Positions 1 to 8,282 of a DNA stretch of 23,617 nt are shown here, in pieces. The stretch spans positions 1 to 23,617 of the forward strand of contig NZ_JODR01000044.1 of the NCBI RefSeq assembly GCF_000725885.1, read 5' to 3'. How positions within the stretch are numbered: the first letter of the stretch is position 1; every line of letters starts with the position of its first letter. Under the pieces are notes generated by a model that was given only the letters and a program-made list of their open reading frames with translations, made no database searches and was not told where the DNA came from. Source of the DNA: Streptomyces albus subsp. albus (GTDB taxonomy: Bacteria > Actinomycetota > Actinomycetes > Streptomycetales > Streptomycetaceae). A program made the position numbers and the translations under genes.

Positions 1-1
1 C

Positions 2-40
2 GCGGACGGCTCGTGGACCCTCACCATCACCAAGCTCTGA
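2..40 (+). CDS. C-terminal tail of an unidentified protein (partial)
   Basis: The reading frame starting at base 2 is open from the window edge and ends in TGA at 38-40. Only the last twelve residues are visible, ending WTLTITKL. A terminal beta-strand with Trp-Thr-Leu-Thr is common at the ends of secreted beta-sandwich domains, but this is too little to assign a family. The strong hairpin that follows at 102-137 supports this being the true end of a plus-strand gene. No function is proposed. Confidence 0.5.
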   Translation, partial: ADGSWTLTITKL

Positions 41-101
41 GGCGCGGCACCGCCTCAGCTGTGACGCGCCGGGCCGCACCGAGGTGAGGCCCCGCGAACG
101 A

Positions 102-137
102 CGGCCCCCGTCCCTCTTCCTGAAGGGACGGGGGCCG
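102..137. terminator. Bidirectional intrinsic terminator between convergent genes
   Basis: A perfect 13-bp GC-rich stem (102-114 with 125-137) with a 10-base loop lies between the convergent ends of the partial plus-strand gene and the minus-strand lipoprotein gene. There is no clear U-tract on either side, which is usual for Streptomyces terminators. Confidence 0.75.
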
Positions 138-163
138 CTCAAGTGGGGCTGCGGGGCGCCGCC

Positions 164-1432
164 TCAGCGGTCGCCGGACAGCAGGGCGAGCACCTTCGGC
201 CAGGAGTCGGCGCGGGCCCGCTGGTCGGCGTGGGCGGTCCGGGCGACGGCGCCGTTCGCGCCGCCCTCCTGGCCGGGCTGGGCGAGGGGGAACCAGTTCA
301 CGTGGTGGCCGGCCTCGGGGTAGAGGAGCTTGCGCGCGCCCTGCCGGGCCATGCGGTCCGCCGAGTCGGCCGAGCCCCACATCTTGTCGTTGCCGCCGGC
401 GACGGCGAGCACGGTGCCGCGTACCCGGTCGAGGGGGAGGGGGCCGGTGGGCACGGGTTCGCCGTGGTCGGTCCAGGCCGTGGTGCCGCTGGGGTAGGGG
501 CCGTTGACGTTCGCGGAGGGCGCGTAGGCGATCACGTCGTGGAAGACGTCGGGGTGCCGCTGCCCCAGCAGTTGCGCGGCCTCGCTGCCGCGGGAGTTGC
601 CCATCACGGCGAGCCGGTCCGCGTCGGCGCCCGGCTGCTTGCGCAGCAGTTTCCCGGCGCGGGTGAAGTAGTCCAGGTCGATCCGGTCGATGGCGTTCGG
701 CCGGCCCGAGCCCTTGCCGCAGCGGAAGTAGCACACAGACATGGCCGGATGGCCGTGCGAGGCGAGCAGCGCCGCCGTGTAGGTGCCCGCGTTGCCGCCC
801 TCCGAGCCGCCGAAGACGAGGACGGGTGCCTTGCGTCCGCCGCCCTTGCGCGGCAGGTACAGATCCCCGTCGATCCCGTCCCGGGAAACGGTCAGCCCGC
901 GGTGCGTGGTGCCTTCGGTCAGCCACTGGCGGACCAGATCGCGGCGGGCGACACGCTCGCCCTTGTCGCGGCCCGACAGCGCGGTGGCGGTCAGCCGCAC
1001 CCGGTAGGAGCGCTGGGTGCCGGGCGGGCCGGGGTGGTACGAGAACGTCTTGCCGCTGCCGATCAGCTCGGCGCTGCGCCCGCCGGTGGGCAGCATGTCC
1101 TCCAGCAGCCGTGCGGTGCCGCCGGTGCCCAGGTCGAGGGTGCCGCGGCGGTCGGCGGTGCGCCGGACGGTGGCGGCCCAGTGCGTCCCGTGCCGGTCGG
1201 TGGCCTGCGCGCGGACCGCGACGCGGGTGCGGGGCGCGAGCCCGGTGAGGCGTACGGCCACGGGGTCGTCCGCGCGGGCTGTGGGCGCGGTGGCGTGGAA
1301 CCGCACCCCGTGCACGCCGGTGGGCTTCGCGGGCCGTCCCGCCGTGCTGTCGCCTCCGCTGCCGCAGCCCGCCGCGGTGAGTGCGAGGGCGAGTGCTGCC
1401 GTCACTGTTCCGGTGATCCGCATCCGTCCCAT
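164..1432 (-). CDS. Lipoprotein acyl-CoA thioesterase/BAAT-type alpha/beta hydrolase
   Basis: The protein has about 422 residues. A short basic N-terminus and a hydrophobic stretch lead to a lipobox LTAAGC with the lipidated Cys at about residue 23, so it is probably anchored outside the membrane. An N-terminal beta-sandwich resembling the acyl-CoA thioester hydrolase/BAAT N-terminal domain is followed by an alpha/beta hydrolase domain. Candidate catalytic residues are Ser280 in GNSRGSE, Asp349 in GGNDKMW and His376 in AGHHVNW. BAAT relatives use Cys or Ser as nucleophile; here it is Ser. Family members cleave acyl thioesters or transfer acyl groups, but an exported copy is unlikely to meet acyl-CoA, so an ester, thioester or drug substrate is more likely (inference). 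I chose ATG 1432 because TATCGT ends seven bases upstream (leaderless arrangement). The frame extends to GTG 1450, and ATG 1423 is also possible. Confidence 0.8.
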   Translation of the reverse strand: MGRMRITGTVTAALALALTAAGCGSGGDSTAGRPAKPTGVHGVRFHATAPTARADDPVAVRLTGLAPRTRVAVRAQATDRHGTHWAATVRRTADRRGTLDLGTGGTARLLEDMLPTGGRSAELIGSGKTFSYHPGPPGTQRSYRVRLTATALSGRDKGERVARRDLVRQWLTEGTTHRGLTVSRDGIDGDLYLPRKGGGRKAPVLVFGGSEGGNAGTYTAALLASHGHPAMSVCYFRCGKGSGRPNAIDRIDLDYFTRAGKLLRKQPGADADRLAVMGNSRGSEAAQLLGQRHPDVFHDVIAYAPSANVNGPYPSGTTAWTDHGEPVPTGPLPLDRVRGTVLAVAGGNDKMWGSADSADRMARQGARKLLYPEAGHHVNWFPLAQPGQEGGANGAVARTAHADQRARADSWPKVLALLSGDR

Positions 1433-1482
1433 CGGCCGCACGATACGCACCCGCCCAGCGCCCCGGCCACCGGGCCCGGTGG
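1433..1482 (-). promoter_or_regulatory. Leaderless promoter and overlapping palindrome of the hydrolase lipoprotein
   Basis: On the minus strand TATCGT (1445-1440) is separated by seven bases from ATG 1432, so transcription would begin at or next to the start codon. A perfect 16-bp palindrome CCACCGGGCCCGGTGG (1467-1482) begins where the -35 box should lie. It could be an operator or the end of a terminator for the upstream MFS gene. No good -35 hexamer is visible. Confidence 0.4.
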
Positions 1483-1541
1483 GAACGGCCGACAGGGGAG
1501 CCCGGCGCCGCCGACGCTGCGGAGTCCCGGTTCGGCGACGG

Positions 1542-2876
1542 TCAGCCGGGGGAGCCCAGCGGTGCGCTGCCTCCGTCGGGGGCGCCCTCGTCCCCGTCGT
1601 CGTGGGTGCGGGAGGTCTCGGCGCCGGCCGGGCGGCCGGGTGCGGTGTCGTCCTGCTGCCCGGCCGGCTTGCGCGCGGTGAAGTTCCGTACGCCGGGCAC
1701 CGCCGCGGTGGCCGCGCCCGCCCCGGTGAGCACGGCCGCCGCCGCGAGCGGTACGCCCGCGCCCCAGTGGCCGGCGGCCCAGGGGGCGAGGGCGTAGCCC
1801 AGGGGCATGGCGCCCAGGGACAGCAGCCAGTCGTAGGAGGTGACCCGGGCCAGTGCGGTGGGCGGGACGGCGTTTTGCACGGTGGTCTGCCAGACGGGGT
1901 TGAGGTAGCCGAGGCCGGCGGTGGCCACGCCGTAGCAGAGGACGGCGACGGGGGCGGGGGCGGGGAGCGCGAAGGCGGCCAGTGGCAGGGCGAAAAGTAC
2001 GCCGAGCAGGTTGGCCGTCAGCACGGGGCGGCGGGGGTGGTGGCGTGCGGCGAGGGCGTTGCCGGCCAGCAGGCCCACCGCACCGGTCTGCACGGTGGCG
2101 ACCCAGATGCCTTCGCCGCCGAGCCGGCCGACGGCCACGGCCGGGCCGAGGACGAGCAGTACGCCGAGGCACAGGTTGGAGACGGCGTGGGCCAGGAGGC
2201 TGGGCCAGTACCAGTCGCGACCGATCACTTCGCGCCAGCCTTCGGCCAGATCGGCGCGGAAGGAGCGTTTCGGCAGCGGTACGTGGGCGACCCGCAGGGC
2301 GGCCAGCAGCCCGGCGCTCACCGCGAAGGTGGCCGCGTCCAGCAGGAAGGCCCAGCCGGGTCCGGCCGTCAGGACGAGCACTCCGGCCAGGGCGGGGCCG
2401 CCGAGCCGGCCGGCGCTCTCGGCGGTCGCCATCAGGGCGTTGGCGCGCTGCCTTCCTTCCGGTTTCACGGTGCCGGCCACCAGCGGGTACTGGCAGGGCA
2501 TCGCGAACGCGGAGGCGGCGCCGCCGATGGCCTCCGCCACCGCGATCACCGTCAACGACGGGTCGCCGCCCAGCAGTTGCAGCCCGGCCATCAGCTGGGA
2601 GGCGCATCTGACGAGGTCGGTGCCCAGGGCGACGGTGCGGGCCCGGAACCGGTCGGCGAGCACTCCGCCGACGGGGAGCAGCACCAGCCGGGGCAGCATG
2701 GCGCAGCCCAGTACGAGGGCCAGTGCGGAGGTGGAGCCGGTGGCCCGCAGGACGGCGAGGGCGAGGGCGGGCGGGATGACGGCGTCACCGATCAGGGAGA
2801 GGGTCCGGCCGGTGAACAGCAGCCGGAAGTCGCGGGAGCGCAGCGGGCGGGCGTCGGCGGGCGGCGTGGACGGCAT
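1542..2876 (-). CDS. MFS transporter (drug/metabolite exporter type)
   Basis: The 444-residue membrane protein has about twelve hydrophobic helices and the MFS motif A between helices 2 and 3 (GGVLADRFRARTVAL, near residues 69-83). The arrangement resembles the MFS_3/EntS-like exporter group. The C-terminal 50 residues are hydrophilic and acidic, so probably cytoplasmic and disordered. The minus-strand frame is open back to 3059, but that extension is proline-rich and would cover the divergent control region. ATG 2876 gives a normal MFS N-terminus, and TACCGT (2888-2883) sits six bases upstream, a leaderless arrangement. It is divergent from the cupin-hydrolase pair across a 17-bp palindrome. 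Export of a flavonoid-like compound or its breakdown product is possible but only inferred from context. Confidence 0.85.
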   Translation of the reverse strand: MPSTPPADARPLRSRDFRLLFTGRTLSLIGDAVIPPALALAVLRATGSTSALALVLGCAMLPRLVLLPVGGVLADRFRARTVALGTDLVRCASQLMAGLQLLGGDPSLTVIAVAEAIGGAASAFAMPCQYPLVAGTVKPEGRQRANALMATAESAGRLGGPALAGVLVLTAGPGWAFLLDAATFAVSAGLLAALRVAHVPLPKRSFRADLAEGWREVIGRDWYWPSLLAHAVSNLCLGVLLVLGPAVAVGRLGGEGIWVATVQTGAVGLLAGNALAARHHPRRPVLTANLLGVLFALPLAAFALPAPAPVAVLCYGVATAGLGYLNPVWQTTVQNAVPPTALARVTSYDWLLSLGAMPLGYALAPWAAGHWGAGVPLAAAAVLTGAGAATAAVPGVRNFTARKPAGQQDDTAPGRPAGAETSRTHDDGDEGAPDGGSAPLGSPG

Positions 2877-2888
2877 GTCCGCACGGTA
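2877..2888 (-). promoter_or_regulatory. -10 element of the MFS gene, leaderless
   Basis: TACCGT on the minus strand (2888-2883) is followed by six bases and then ATG 2876. There is no Shine-Dalgarno sequence between them. The -35 box is not recognisable. A second possible -10, TACGCT (2931-2926), lies beside the palindrome and would give a leadered transcript. Confidence 0.4.
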
Positions 2889-2935
2889 CGGGGGAGGGGT
2901 GGGCGGGGGTGGCGGTATCGCCGGTAGCGTACTCG

Positions 2936-2952
2936 TGTCAGGCAGCCTGACA
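2936..2952. promoter_or_regulatory. 17-bp palindromic operator candidate in the MFS/queD divergent region
   Basis: TGTCAGGC-A-GCCTGACA is a perfect 8-bp inverted repeat around a single central base. It lies directly downstream of a plus-strand -10-like TAGCGT (2925-2930) and beside a minus-strand TACGCT, so a dimeric repressor bound here could control both the transporter and the cupin operon. No regulator gene is adjacent, so the binding protein is unknown. Confidence 0.6.
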
Positions 2953-3039
2953 TGCTTCGGGTGCCGAGGCGCGCACGAAGCCCCGCGGCGACGTGACCCG
3001 CCACGAGACCGACAGCCCGCCCCCCCCACAGGAGCACGA

Positions 3040-3597
3040 ATGACCATCGAGTACGCCACCCGCTACCGCGCCTCCTCCCGCATCCCCGCGGAACCCGGCA
3101 AGCCGTACGTCATCGAGAAGGGCGAGGGCGACCGCGCCCACCTCTTCGGTGACCTCGTCACCGTCTACGCGGGCGGGGAACAGACCGAGAACACCTTCAA
3201 CTTCTTCACCGTCGAAGGCCCCCGCGGCGACCTCATCCCCGCCCATGTCCACCCGGACACCTACGAGGTCTTCTACGTCACCCACGGCGCCGTCCGGCTG
3301 TTCGTCGAGGACACCGAGGGCAACCAGCAGGAACGTCTGCTCACCTCCGGCGACTTCGGCTTCGTCCCCAGGAACTGCCCCCACGCCTACCGCATCGAGC
3401 GCCACCACAGCCAGGTCGTCGGCGTCGCCGCCGGCCCGGGCGGCACCTTCGAGAGGTTCTTCGAAACCCTCGGCGCGCCCACCGACCGGCACGGCCTGCC
3501 GCCCGAGCCGGTCGTACCCGCCCCGGAGGCGTTCGCTACCGTGCCCCATCAGTACGACGTGCGCTTCCTGCCCGACCACCAGTGGAGGACCCGGTGA
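3040..3597 (+). CDS. queD: Monocupin dioxygenase, quercetin 2,3-dioxygenase (QueD-like)
   Basis: The 185-residue protein is one cupin domain with the metal set His69, His71 (AHVHP), Glu76 (YEVFY) and His115 (CPHAY), the 3-His/1-Glu pattern of quercetinases. Length and positions agree with what I recall of QueD from Streptomyces sp. FLA, a nickel- or cobalt-preferring monocupin. Quercetinases open the flavonol C-ring with O2, releasing CO and a depside ester. The enzyme has no signal peptide and should be cytoplasmic. ATG 3040 is preceded by AGGAG at 3030-3034. The next gene starts inside its stop codon, so the two are co-translated. Specificity for quercetin is inferred from the family; other cupins of this size oxidise different substrates. 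Confidence 0.8.
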   Translation: MTIEYATRYRASSRIPAEPGKPYVIEKGEGDRAHLFGDLVTVYAGGEQTENTFNFFTVEGPRGDLIPAHVHPDTYEVFYVTHGAVRLFVEDTEGNQQERLLTSGDFGFVPRNCPHAYRIERHHSQVVGVAAGPGGTFERFFETLGAPTDRHGLPPEPVVPAPEAFATVPHQYDVRFLPDHQWRTR

Positions 3598-4502
3598 CGC
3601 CGCCCCACCCCGACCTGCTGCGGCGCATCCAGGCCCCGCACCCCGACACAGCCCCGCTGCCGCCCGCCGCGCGCCTCGCCGACGGCGTCCGCCTGCTGCG
3701 CGGCGTGCCCTACCACGTACCCGAGGGCGGCCGGCCCCTCGAATGCGACCTGTGGCTGCCCGCCGACGGCACGACGGACGCACCCCTGGTGCTCTTCCTG
3801 CACGGCGGTGCCTGGCGGCGCGGACGCCGCGACGACATGGGCATGCGCACCCGCGACTGGGACCCGGCGCCCTTCGCCCGGATCGCCGCCGCGGGATGCG
3901 CCGTCGCCAGTGCCGACTACCGGCTCAGCGGCGAGGCCCGCTTCCCCGCGCCGCTCCAGGACGCGCAGGCCGCACTGCGGTGGCTGCACCTACGCTCCGG
4001 CGAACTGGGGACCGACCCCCACCGCACCGTTGCCTGGGGCGAGTCCGCGGGCGGACACCTCGCCGCACTGCTCGCCCTCACCCGGCCCCGGCCCGCCCTG
4101 GCCGGCGCCGTCGTCTGGTACGGCCCCAGCGACCTGGCCACACCCCGCGGCGGCTTCGACCCGGGCAACCCCGACACACCCGAGGCCCTGCTGCTCGGTG
4201 CGGCCCCCGCCGCCGTCCCCGAGCAGGCCCGCGCCGCGAGCCCTCTGGCGCAGGCGCATGGTGCCGCGCCGCCGTTCCTCCTGTGCCACGGCGCGGAGGA
4301 CACCATGGTGCCGCCCAGCCACAGCGAGGAGCTCGCCGCCGCGCTGCGGGCCGCCGGCGCACCGGCCGAACTGCGGCTGGTGCCCGACGCCGACCATGGC
4401 TGGTACGGCGCGCCCGAGGCCGCGGTCGCCGCGGTCTTCGCCGCCTCCTTGGACTTCGTCCTGAGCCGGAGCCGGGCCGCCGGCGACAACGGCACCCGCT
4501 GA
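3594..4502 (+). CDS. Alpha/beta hydrolase, carboxylesterase (HSL/BD-FAE-like)
   Basis: The 302-residue enzyme carries the oxyanion-hole motif HGGAW (residues 70-74), the nucleophile elbow GESAGG with Ser151, Asp236 in GAEDTMV and His268 in DADHGW, a complete triad of the hormone-sensitive-lipase/esterase group. There is no signal peptide. GTG 3594 overlaps the cupin stop (GTGA) and has GGAGG at 3584-3588, which favours it over the in-frame GTG 3582. Quercetinase releases an ester (depside) that needs hydrolysis to a phenolic acid and phloroglucinol carboxylate. This neighbour is a natural candidate for that step, though that role is an inference from co-translation. Confidence 0.85.
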   Translation: MTPPHPDLLRRIQAPHPDTAPLPPAARLADGVRLLRGVPYHVPEGGRPLECDLWLPADGTTDAPLVLFLHGGAWRRGRRDDMGMRTRDWDPAPFARIAAAGCAVASADYRLSGEARFPAPLQDAQAALRWLHLRSGELGTDPHRTVAWGESAGGHLAALLALTRPRPALAGAVVWYGPSDLATPRGGFDPGNPDTPEALLLGAAPAAVPEQARAASPLAQAHGAAPPFLLCHGAEDTMVPPSHSEELAAALRAAGAPAELRLVPDADHGWYGAPEAAVAAVFAASLDFVLSRSRAAGDNGTR

Positions 4503-4543
4503 CGGTCCGCCGCCACCCGCTTCCCGCCGCCGAAGACGGAAAA

Positions 4544-4583
4544 GCCCCGCCCCCGCGCCCGGTGAGGGGCGCGGGGGCGGGGC
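4544..4583. terminator. Strong bidirectional terminator between the hydrolase and sdhB
   Basis: A perfect 17-bp stem (4544-4560 with 4567-4583) has a six-base loop. On the minus strand it is followed by CTTTTCC, so it works best as the intrinsic terminator of the sdhCDAB transcript. It also ends the plus-strand hydrolase operon. Confidence 0.9.
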
Positions 4584-4627
4584 GAGGCCGTCGGCTCCCG
4601 GCCCGCGCGGGGCCGGGGCCGTGCGGC

Positions 4628-5407
4628 TCAGAAGCGGCGGGTGATCAGCGCCCGCTTGACCTCCTGGATGGCCTTGGTCACCTCGATACCGCGCGGGCAG
4701 GCGTCCGTGCAGTTGAACGTGGTGCGGCAGCGCCACACGCCGTCCTTGTCGTTGAGGATCTCCAGCCGCTGCTCACCGGCCTCGTCACGCGAGTCGAAGA
4801 TGAACCGGTGCGCATTGACGATCGCGGCGGGCCCGAAGTACTGGCCGTCGTTCCAGAAGACGGGGCAGGACGACGTGCACGCCGCGCACAGGATGCACTT
4901 GGTGGTGTCGTCGAACCGCTCCCGGTCCTCGGGGGACTGGAGGCGCTCACGGGTCGGCTCGTTCCCGGTGGTGACCAGGAACGGCATCACGTCACGGTAG
5001 GCCTGGAAGAACGGCTCCATGTCGACCACCAGGTCCTTGAGGACCGTGAGCCCCTTTATCGGCTCGACGGTGATCGGCTTCTCGGGGCCGATGTCCTTGA
5101 TCAGCGTCTTGCAGGCCAGCCGGTTGCGGCCGTTGATCCGCATGGCGTCCGACCCGCAGATGCCGTGCGCGCAGGAGCGGCGGAAGGTCAGCGTGCCGTC
5201 CAGCTCCCACTTGATCTGGTGCAGCGCGTCGAGGACGCGCTCCTTGGGGTCGATCTCCAGCGTGAAGTCCTGCCACCGCGCCTCGTCGGAGACCTCCGGG
5301 TTGAACCGGCGGATCCGGAAGGTGACGGTGATCAGGTGCGCGGCACCGCTGTCGGCGGCGCCGGAGGGAGAGCCGGAGTCGTTCTTTTCCAGCGTTGCGG
5401 TGCTCAT
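4628..5407 (-). CDS. sdhB: Succinate dehydrogenase iron-sulfur subunit
   Basis: The 259-residue subunit relays electrons from SdhA to quinone. The [2Fe-2S] domain has Cys79, Cys84, an Asp87 at the third ligand position and Cys99; Asp there is also found in other SdhB proteins such as that of E. coli. The C-terminal ferredoxin domain holds the [4Fe-4S] cysteines 171, 174, 177 and 237 and the [3Fe-4S] cysteines 181, 227 and 233. The N-terminal 20 residues are a flexible extension. ATG 5407 shares one base with the sdhA stop (TGATG), implying translational coupling. It is the last gene of the operon, ahead of the terminator at 4544-4583. Confidence 0.97.
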   Translation of the reverse strand: MSTATLEKNDSGSPSGAADSGAAHLITVTFRIRRFNPEVSDEARWQDFTLEIDPKERVLDALHQIKWELDGTLTFRRSCAHGICGSDAMRINGRNRLACKTLIKDIGPEKPITVEPIKGLTVLKDLVVDMEPFFQAYRDVMPFLVTTGNEPTRERLQSPEDRERFDDTTKCILCAACTSSCPVFWNDGQYFGPAAIVNAHRFIFDSRDEAGEQRLEILNDKDGVWRCRTTFNCTDACPRGIEVTKAIQEVKRALITRRF

Positions 5408-7176
5408 CAGTACTTACGCTCCATCGGCTGGTAGCGGGTCTGGACGACCGGCTTGTAGTCCAGCCGGATCGACTCGGTGCCGTCGTCGCCCACCTCGCGG
5501 TACGCCATGGTGTGCCGCATGAAGTTGACGTCGTCGCGGTTGGGGTAGTCCTCGCGGTAGTGACCGCCGCGGGACTCCTTGCGGGCGAGCGCGGAGACGG
5601 CCGTGACCTCGGCCAGGTCGAGCAGGTTGCCCAGCTCGATGGCCTCCAGCAGGTCGGTGTTGAACCGCTTGCCCTTGTCCTGGACGCTGATGTCGCGGTA
5701 CCGCTTGCGCAGGGCGCCGATCTCCTCGACGGCCTCCTTCAGCGTCTGCTCCGTGCGGAAGACCATGACGTTCTTGTCCATGCACTCCTGGAGCGCCTTG
5801 CGGATCTCGACGACACGCTCGTTGCCGGTGGCGTCCCGCAGGTTCTCGATCTCGTCGAGGACGAAGCGGGCCGGGTCCTCGGGCAGCTCGACGTAGTCGG
5901 CGGTGGCCGCGTACTCGGCGGCGGCGATGCCGGCCCGCCGGCCGAAGACGTTGATGTCCAGCAGCGAGTTGGTGCCCAGCCGGTTGGCGCCGTGCACGGA
6001 CACGCAGGCCACCTCGCCGGCCGCGTACAGGCCGGGCACCGGGGTGGTGTTGTCCTGGAGGACCTCGCCCTGCACGTTGGTGGGGATGCCGCCCATCGCG
6101 TAGTGCGCGGTCGGCTGGATCGGCACCGGGTCGGTGTACGGCTCGATGCCCAGGTAGGTGCGGGCGAACTCGGTGATGTCCGGCAGCTTGGCGTCCAGCT
6201 GCTCCGGCGGCAGGTGGGTGAGGTCGAGGTAGACGTGGTCGCCCTCGGGCCCGCAGCCGCGGCCCTCGCGGATCTCGGTGTAGATCGCGCGGGAGACGAC
6301 GTCGCGGGAGGCGAGGTCCTTCATGACGGGCGCGTACTTCTCCATGAAGCGCTCGCCGTCCTTGTTGCGCAGGATGCCGCCCTCACCACGGGCACCCTCG
6401 GTGAGCAGGATGCCCATCTTCCAGATGCCGGTCGGGTGGAACTGGAAGAACTCCATGTCCTCCAGCGGCAGCCCGCGCCGGAAGGCGGCGGCCTGGCCGT
6501 CACCGGTGAGGGTGTGCGCGTTGGAGGTGACCTTGAAGAACTTGCCGTTGCCGCCGGAGGCGAAGACGACGGCCTTCGCCTGGAAGACGTGCACGTCACC
6601 GGTGGCCAGCTCGTAGGCGACGACGCCGGCGGTCTTCTTGACGCCCTCGTCCTCGTTGAGCAGCAGATCCAGGACGTAGAACTCGTTGAAGAACTCCACG
6701 CCCTCCTTGACGCAGTTCTGGTACAGCGTCTGGAGGATCATGTGACCGGTGCGGTCGGCCGCGTAGCAGGAGCGGCGCACCGGGGCCTCGCCGTGGTTGC
6801 GGGAGTGCCCGCCGAACCGCCGCTGGTCGATCTTGCCCTGCGGGGTGCGGTTGAAGGGCAGACCCATCTTCTCCAGGTCGAGGACGGAGTCGATGGCCTC
6901 CTTCGCCAGGATCTCGGCGGCGTCCTGGTCGACCAGGTAGTCACCGCCCTTGATCGTGTCGAAGGTGTGCCACTCCCAGTTGTCCTCCTCGACGTTCGCG
7001 AGGGCCGCGGCCATGCCGCCCTGGGCCGCACCGGTGTGGGAGCGGGTCGGGTAGAGCTTGGTCAGCACCGCGGTGCGGCTGCGCTTGGTGGCCTCGATGG
7101 CCGCGCGCATGCCGGCGCCGCCCGCGCCGACGATGACGGTGTCGTACTTGTGGATCTTGACGTTGTGGTTGCTCAT
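5407..7176 (-). CDS. sdhA: Succinate dehydrogenase flavoprotein subunit
   Basis: This 589-residue catalytic subunit oxidises succinate to fumarate. The N-terminal Rossmann motif is VIVGAGGAG (residues 14-22), and His47 in [10 protein letters not shown] is the expected covalent FAD attachment residue. The substrate-domain motif FHPTGI and the active-site-proximal [11 protein letters not shown] are present, and the C-terminus ends in the usual helical domain. ATG 7176 lies 31 bases after the sdhD stop, with a weak GAGG sequence upstream. Length and sequence are typical of actinobacterial SdhA. It forms the soluble face of complex II with SdhB on the inner side of the membrane. Confidence 0.98.
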   Translation of the reverse strand: MSNHNVKIHKYDTVIVGAGGAGMRAAIEATKRSRTAVLTKLYPTRSHTGAAQGGMAAALANVEEDNWEWHTFDTIKGGDYLVDQDAAEILAKEAIDSVLDLEKMGLPFNRTPQGKIDQRRFGGHSRNHGEAPVRRSCYAADRTGHMILQTLYQNCVKEGVEFFNEFYVLDLLLNEDEGVKKTAGVVAYELATGDVHVFQAKAVVFASGGNGKFFKVTSNAHTLTGDGQAAAFRRGLPLEDMEFFQFHPTGIWKMGILLTEGARGEGGILRNKDGERFMEKYAPVMKDLASRDVVSRAIYTEIREGRGCGPEGDHVYLDLTHLPPEQLDAKLPDITEFARTYLGIEPYTDPVPIQPTAHYAMGGIPTNVQGEVLQDNTTPVPGLYAAGEVACVSVHGANRLGTNSLLDINVFGRRAGIAAAEYAATADYVELPEDPARFVLDEIENLRDATGNERVVEIRKALQECMDKNVMVFRTEQTLKEAVEEIGALRKRYRDISVQDKGKRFNTDLLEAIELGNLLDLAEVTAVSALARKESRGGHYREDYPNRDDVNFMRHTMAYREVGDDGTESIRLDYKPVVQTRYQPMERKY

Positions 7177-7207
7177 CGGGAAAACCTCAGCCTTCGTCCC
7201 CGGTGCG

Positions 7208-7705
7208 TCAGCGGATGTTCGGGTCGAAGGTGAAGATCACCAGCGTGCCCAGCAGGACGGTGAAGACGGTGGCCGCGTACAGCAGCATCTTGAGCCAGAA
7301 GCGGGTGTTGTCGCGCTCGGCGTAGTCGTTGATCACCGTGCGCAGCCCGTTGGCGCCGTGCAGCATGGCCAGCCAGAGCATCAGCAGGTCCCACACCTGC
7401 CAGAACGGCGAGGCCCAGCGGCCCGCCACGAAGGCGAACCCGATCTTGCTCACGCCGCCGTCCAGCACCAGCTGGATCAGCAGGTGGCCCAGGACGAGGA
7501 CCACCAGCACGATGCCCGACAGCCGCATGAACAGCCAGGTCTGCATCTCGAAGTTGCCGCGGGACGCCTTCGGCGTCTTCGCGGTCCGCTTGCGCGGCGG
7601 CTCGATGACGGGAGCCGGGTGGTCCACGTCGTACAGCGCGACGCTGTCGGCGGGGCCGCCGGGTTCGTCGGTGGTCTTCGATTCGGTCGTCTCGGTCGTC
7701 GACAT
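7208..7705 (-). CDS. sdhD: Succinate dehydrogenase membrane anchor subunit
   Basis: The 165-residue protein has a long hydrophilic N-terminus (about 55 residues) and then three membrane helices at about 61-82, 102-124 and 136-158. His116 in MLHGANG of helix 2 is positioned like a haem or quinone-site histidine of complex II anchors. It pairs with SdhC to hold SdhAB on the membrane. GTG 7708 and ATG 7705 are adjacent. GGGAG at about 7720-7716 suits either; I took the ATG. Only a few bases separate it from sdhC, so the genes are co-transcribed. Confidence 0.92.
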   Translation of the reverse strand: MSTTETTESKTTDEPGGPADSVALYDVDHPAPVIEPPRKRTAKTPKASRGNFEMQTWLFMRLSGIVLVVLVLGHLLIQLVLDGGVSKIGFAFVAGRWASPFWQVWDLLMLWLAMLHGANGLRTVINDYAERDNTRFWLKMLLYAATVFTVLLGTLVIFTFDPNIR

Positions 7706-7711
7706 CACGCA

Positions 7712-8092
7712 TCAGCTCCCGAACAGCTCGCGCAGCGTGTGCTGCAGCACCGGGTAGAAGGCACCGGCCATGAGGACGATCCACACGCCCATCACGGTCC
7801 ACAGCATCTGCTTCTGGTACCTCGCACCCTTCGACCAGAAGTCCACCGCGATGACCCGCAGGCCGTTGAGCGCGTGGAAGAGGATGGCGGCCACCAGGCC
7901 GTACTCCATCAGGTTGACGAGGGGCGTCTTGTAAATGGCGACGGTGTCGTCGTACGCCTCGGGTGAGACACGCACGAGCGCGGTGTCGAGGACGTGCACG
8001 AACAGGAAGAAGAAGATGAGGACGCCGGTGACTCGGTGAGCCACCCAGGACCACATTCCTTCCCGGCCGCGGTACAGCGTTCCAGCCGGCAC
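7712..8092 (-). CDS. sdhC: Succinate dehydrogenase cytochrome b556 subunit
   Basis: The 126-residue anchor has three membrane helices (about 21-41, 62-83, 96-116). Ser15, His19 and Arg20 in SWVAHR match the conserved quinone-site region of SdhC, and His73 in FHALNG is the likely haem ligand. The frame is open to ATG 8182, but GTG 8092 has an excellent ribosome site, GGAGGG, seven bases upstream, and gives the typical N-terminus PAGTLYRGREGMW. It is the first gene of sdhCDAB. Confidence 0.95.
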   Translation of the reverse strand: MPAGTLYRGREGMWSWVAHRVTGVLIFFFLFVHVLDTALVRVSPEAYDDTVAIYKTPLVNLMEYGLVAAILFHALNGLRVIAVDFWSKGARYQKQMLWTVMGVWIVLMAGAFYPVLQHTLRELFGS

Positions 8093-8190
8093 GGAAAAAC
8101 CCTCCGGGAGCGGACATTGGGGCCTGCCGGCTTCGAGGTGTCGGGCGGGCCCGGCCGGGTACGGTCCACCGGCCTCGGTCATCGTAGCGA
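8093..8190 (-). promoter_or_regulatory. sdhC leader with GGAGGG ribosome site and weak promoter candidate
   Basis: GGAGGG just upstream of GTG 8092 decides the sdhC start. Further upstream on the minus strand TACGAT (8186-8181) fits a -10 box, which would give a leader of roughly 80 bases. No convincing -35 is seen, so the exact promoter of this operon is uncertain. The remaining sequence to 8282 has no gene. Confidence 0.35.
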
Positions 8191-8282
8191 CGGGGTGTCG
8201 GCACGTTCGCCCAGGGGTGTGCAGGTGTGATCAATCAGGCACGGACGGGCTATCCGGGTGTGAGGCCCGCCACTCCCTTGTC

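Noticed and set aside
2877..3059. N-terminal extension of the MFS transporter to 3059
   Set aside because: It would encode a proline-rich leader across the divergent promoter and palindrome and overlap the queD start. ATG 2876 gives a normal MFS N-terminus.
5395..7233. 612-codon open frame on the plus strand across sdhA
   Set aside because: Antisense shadow of sdhA. It is low-complexity Val/Leu/Gly/Asp sequence with no ribosome site.
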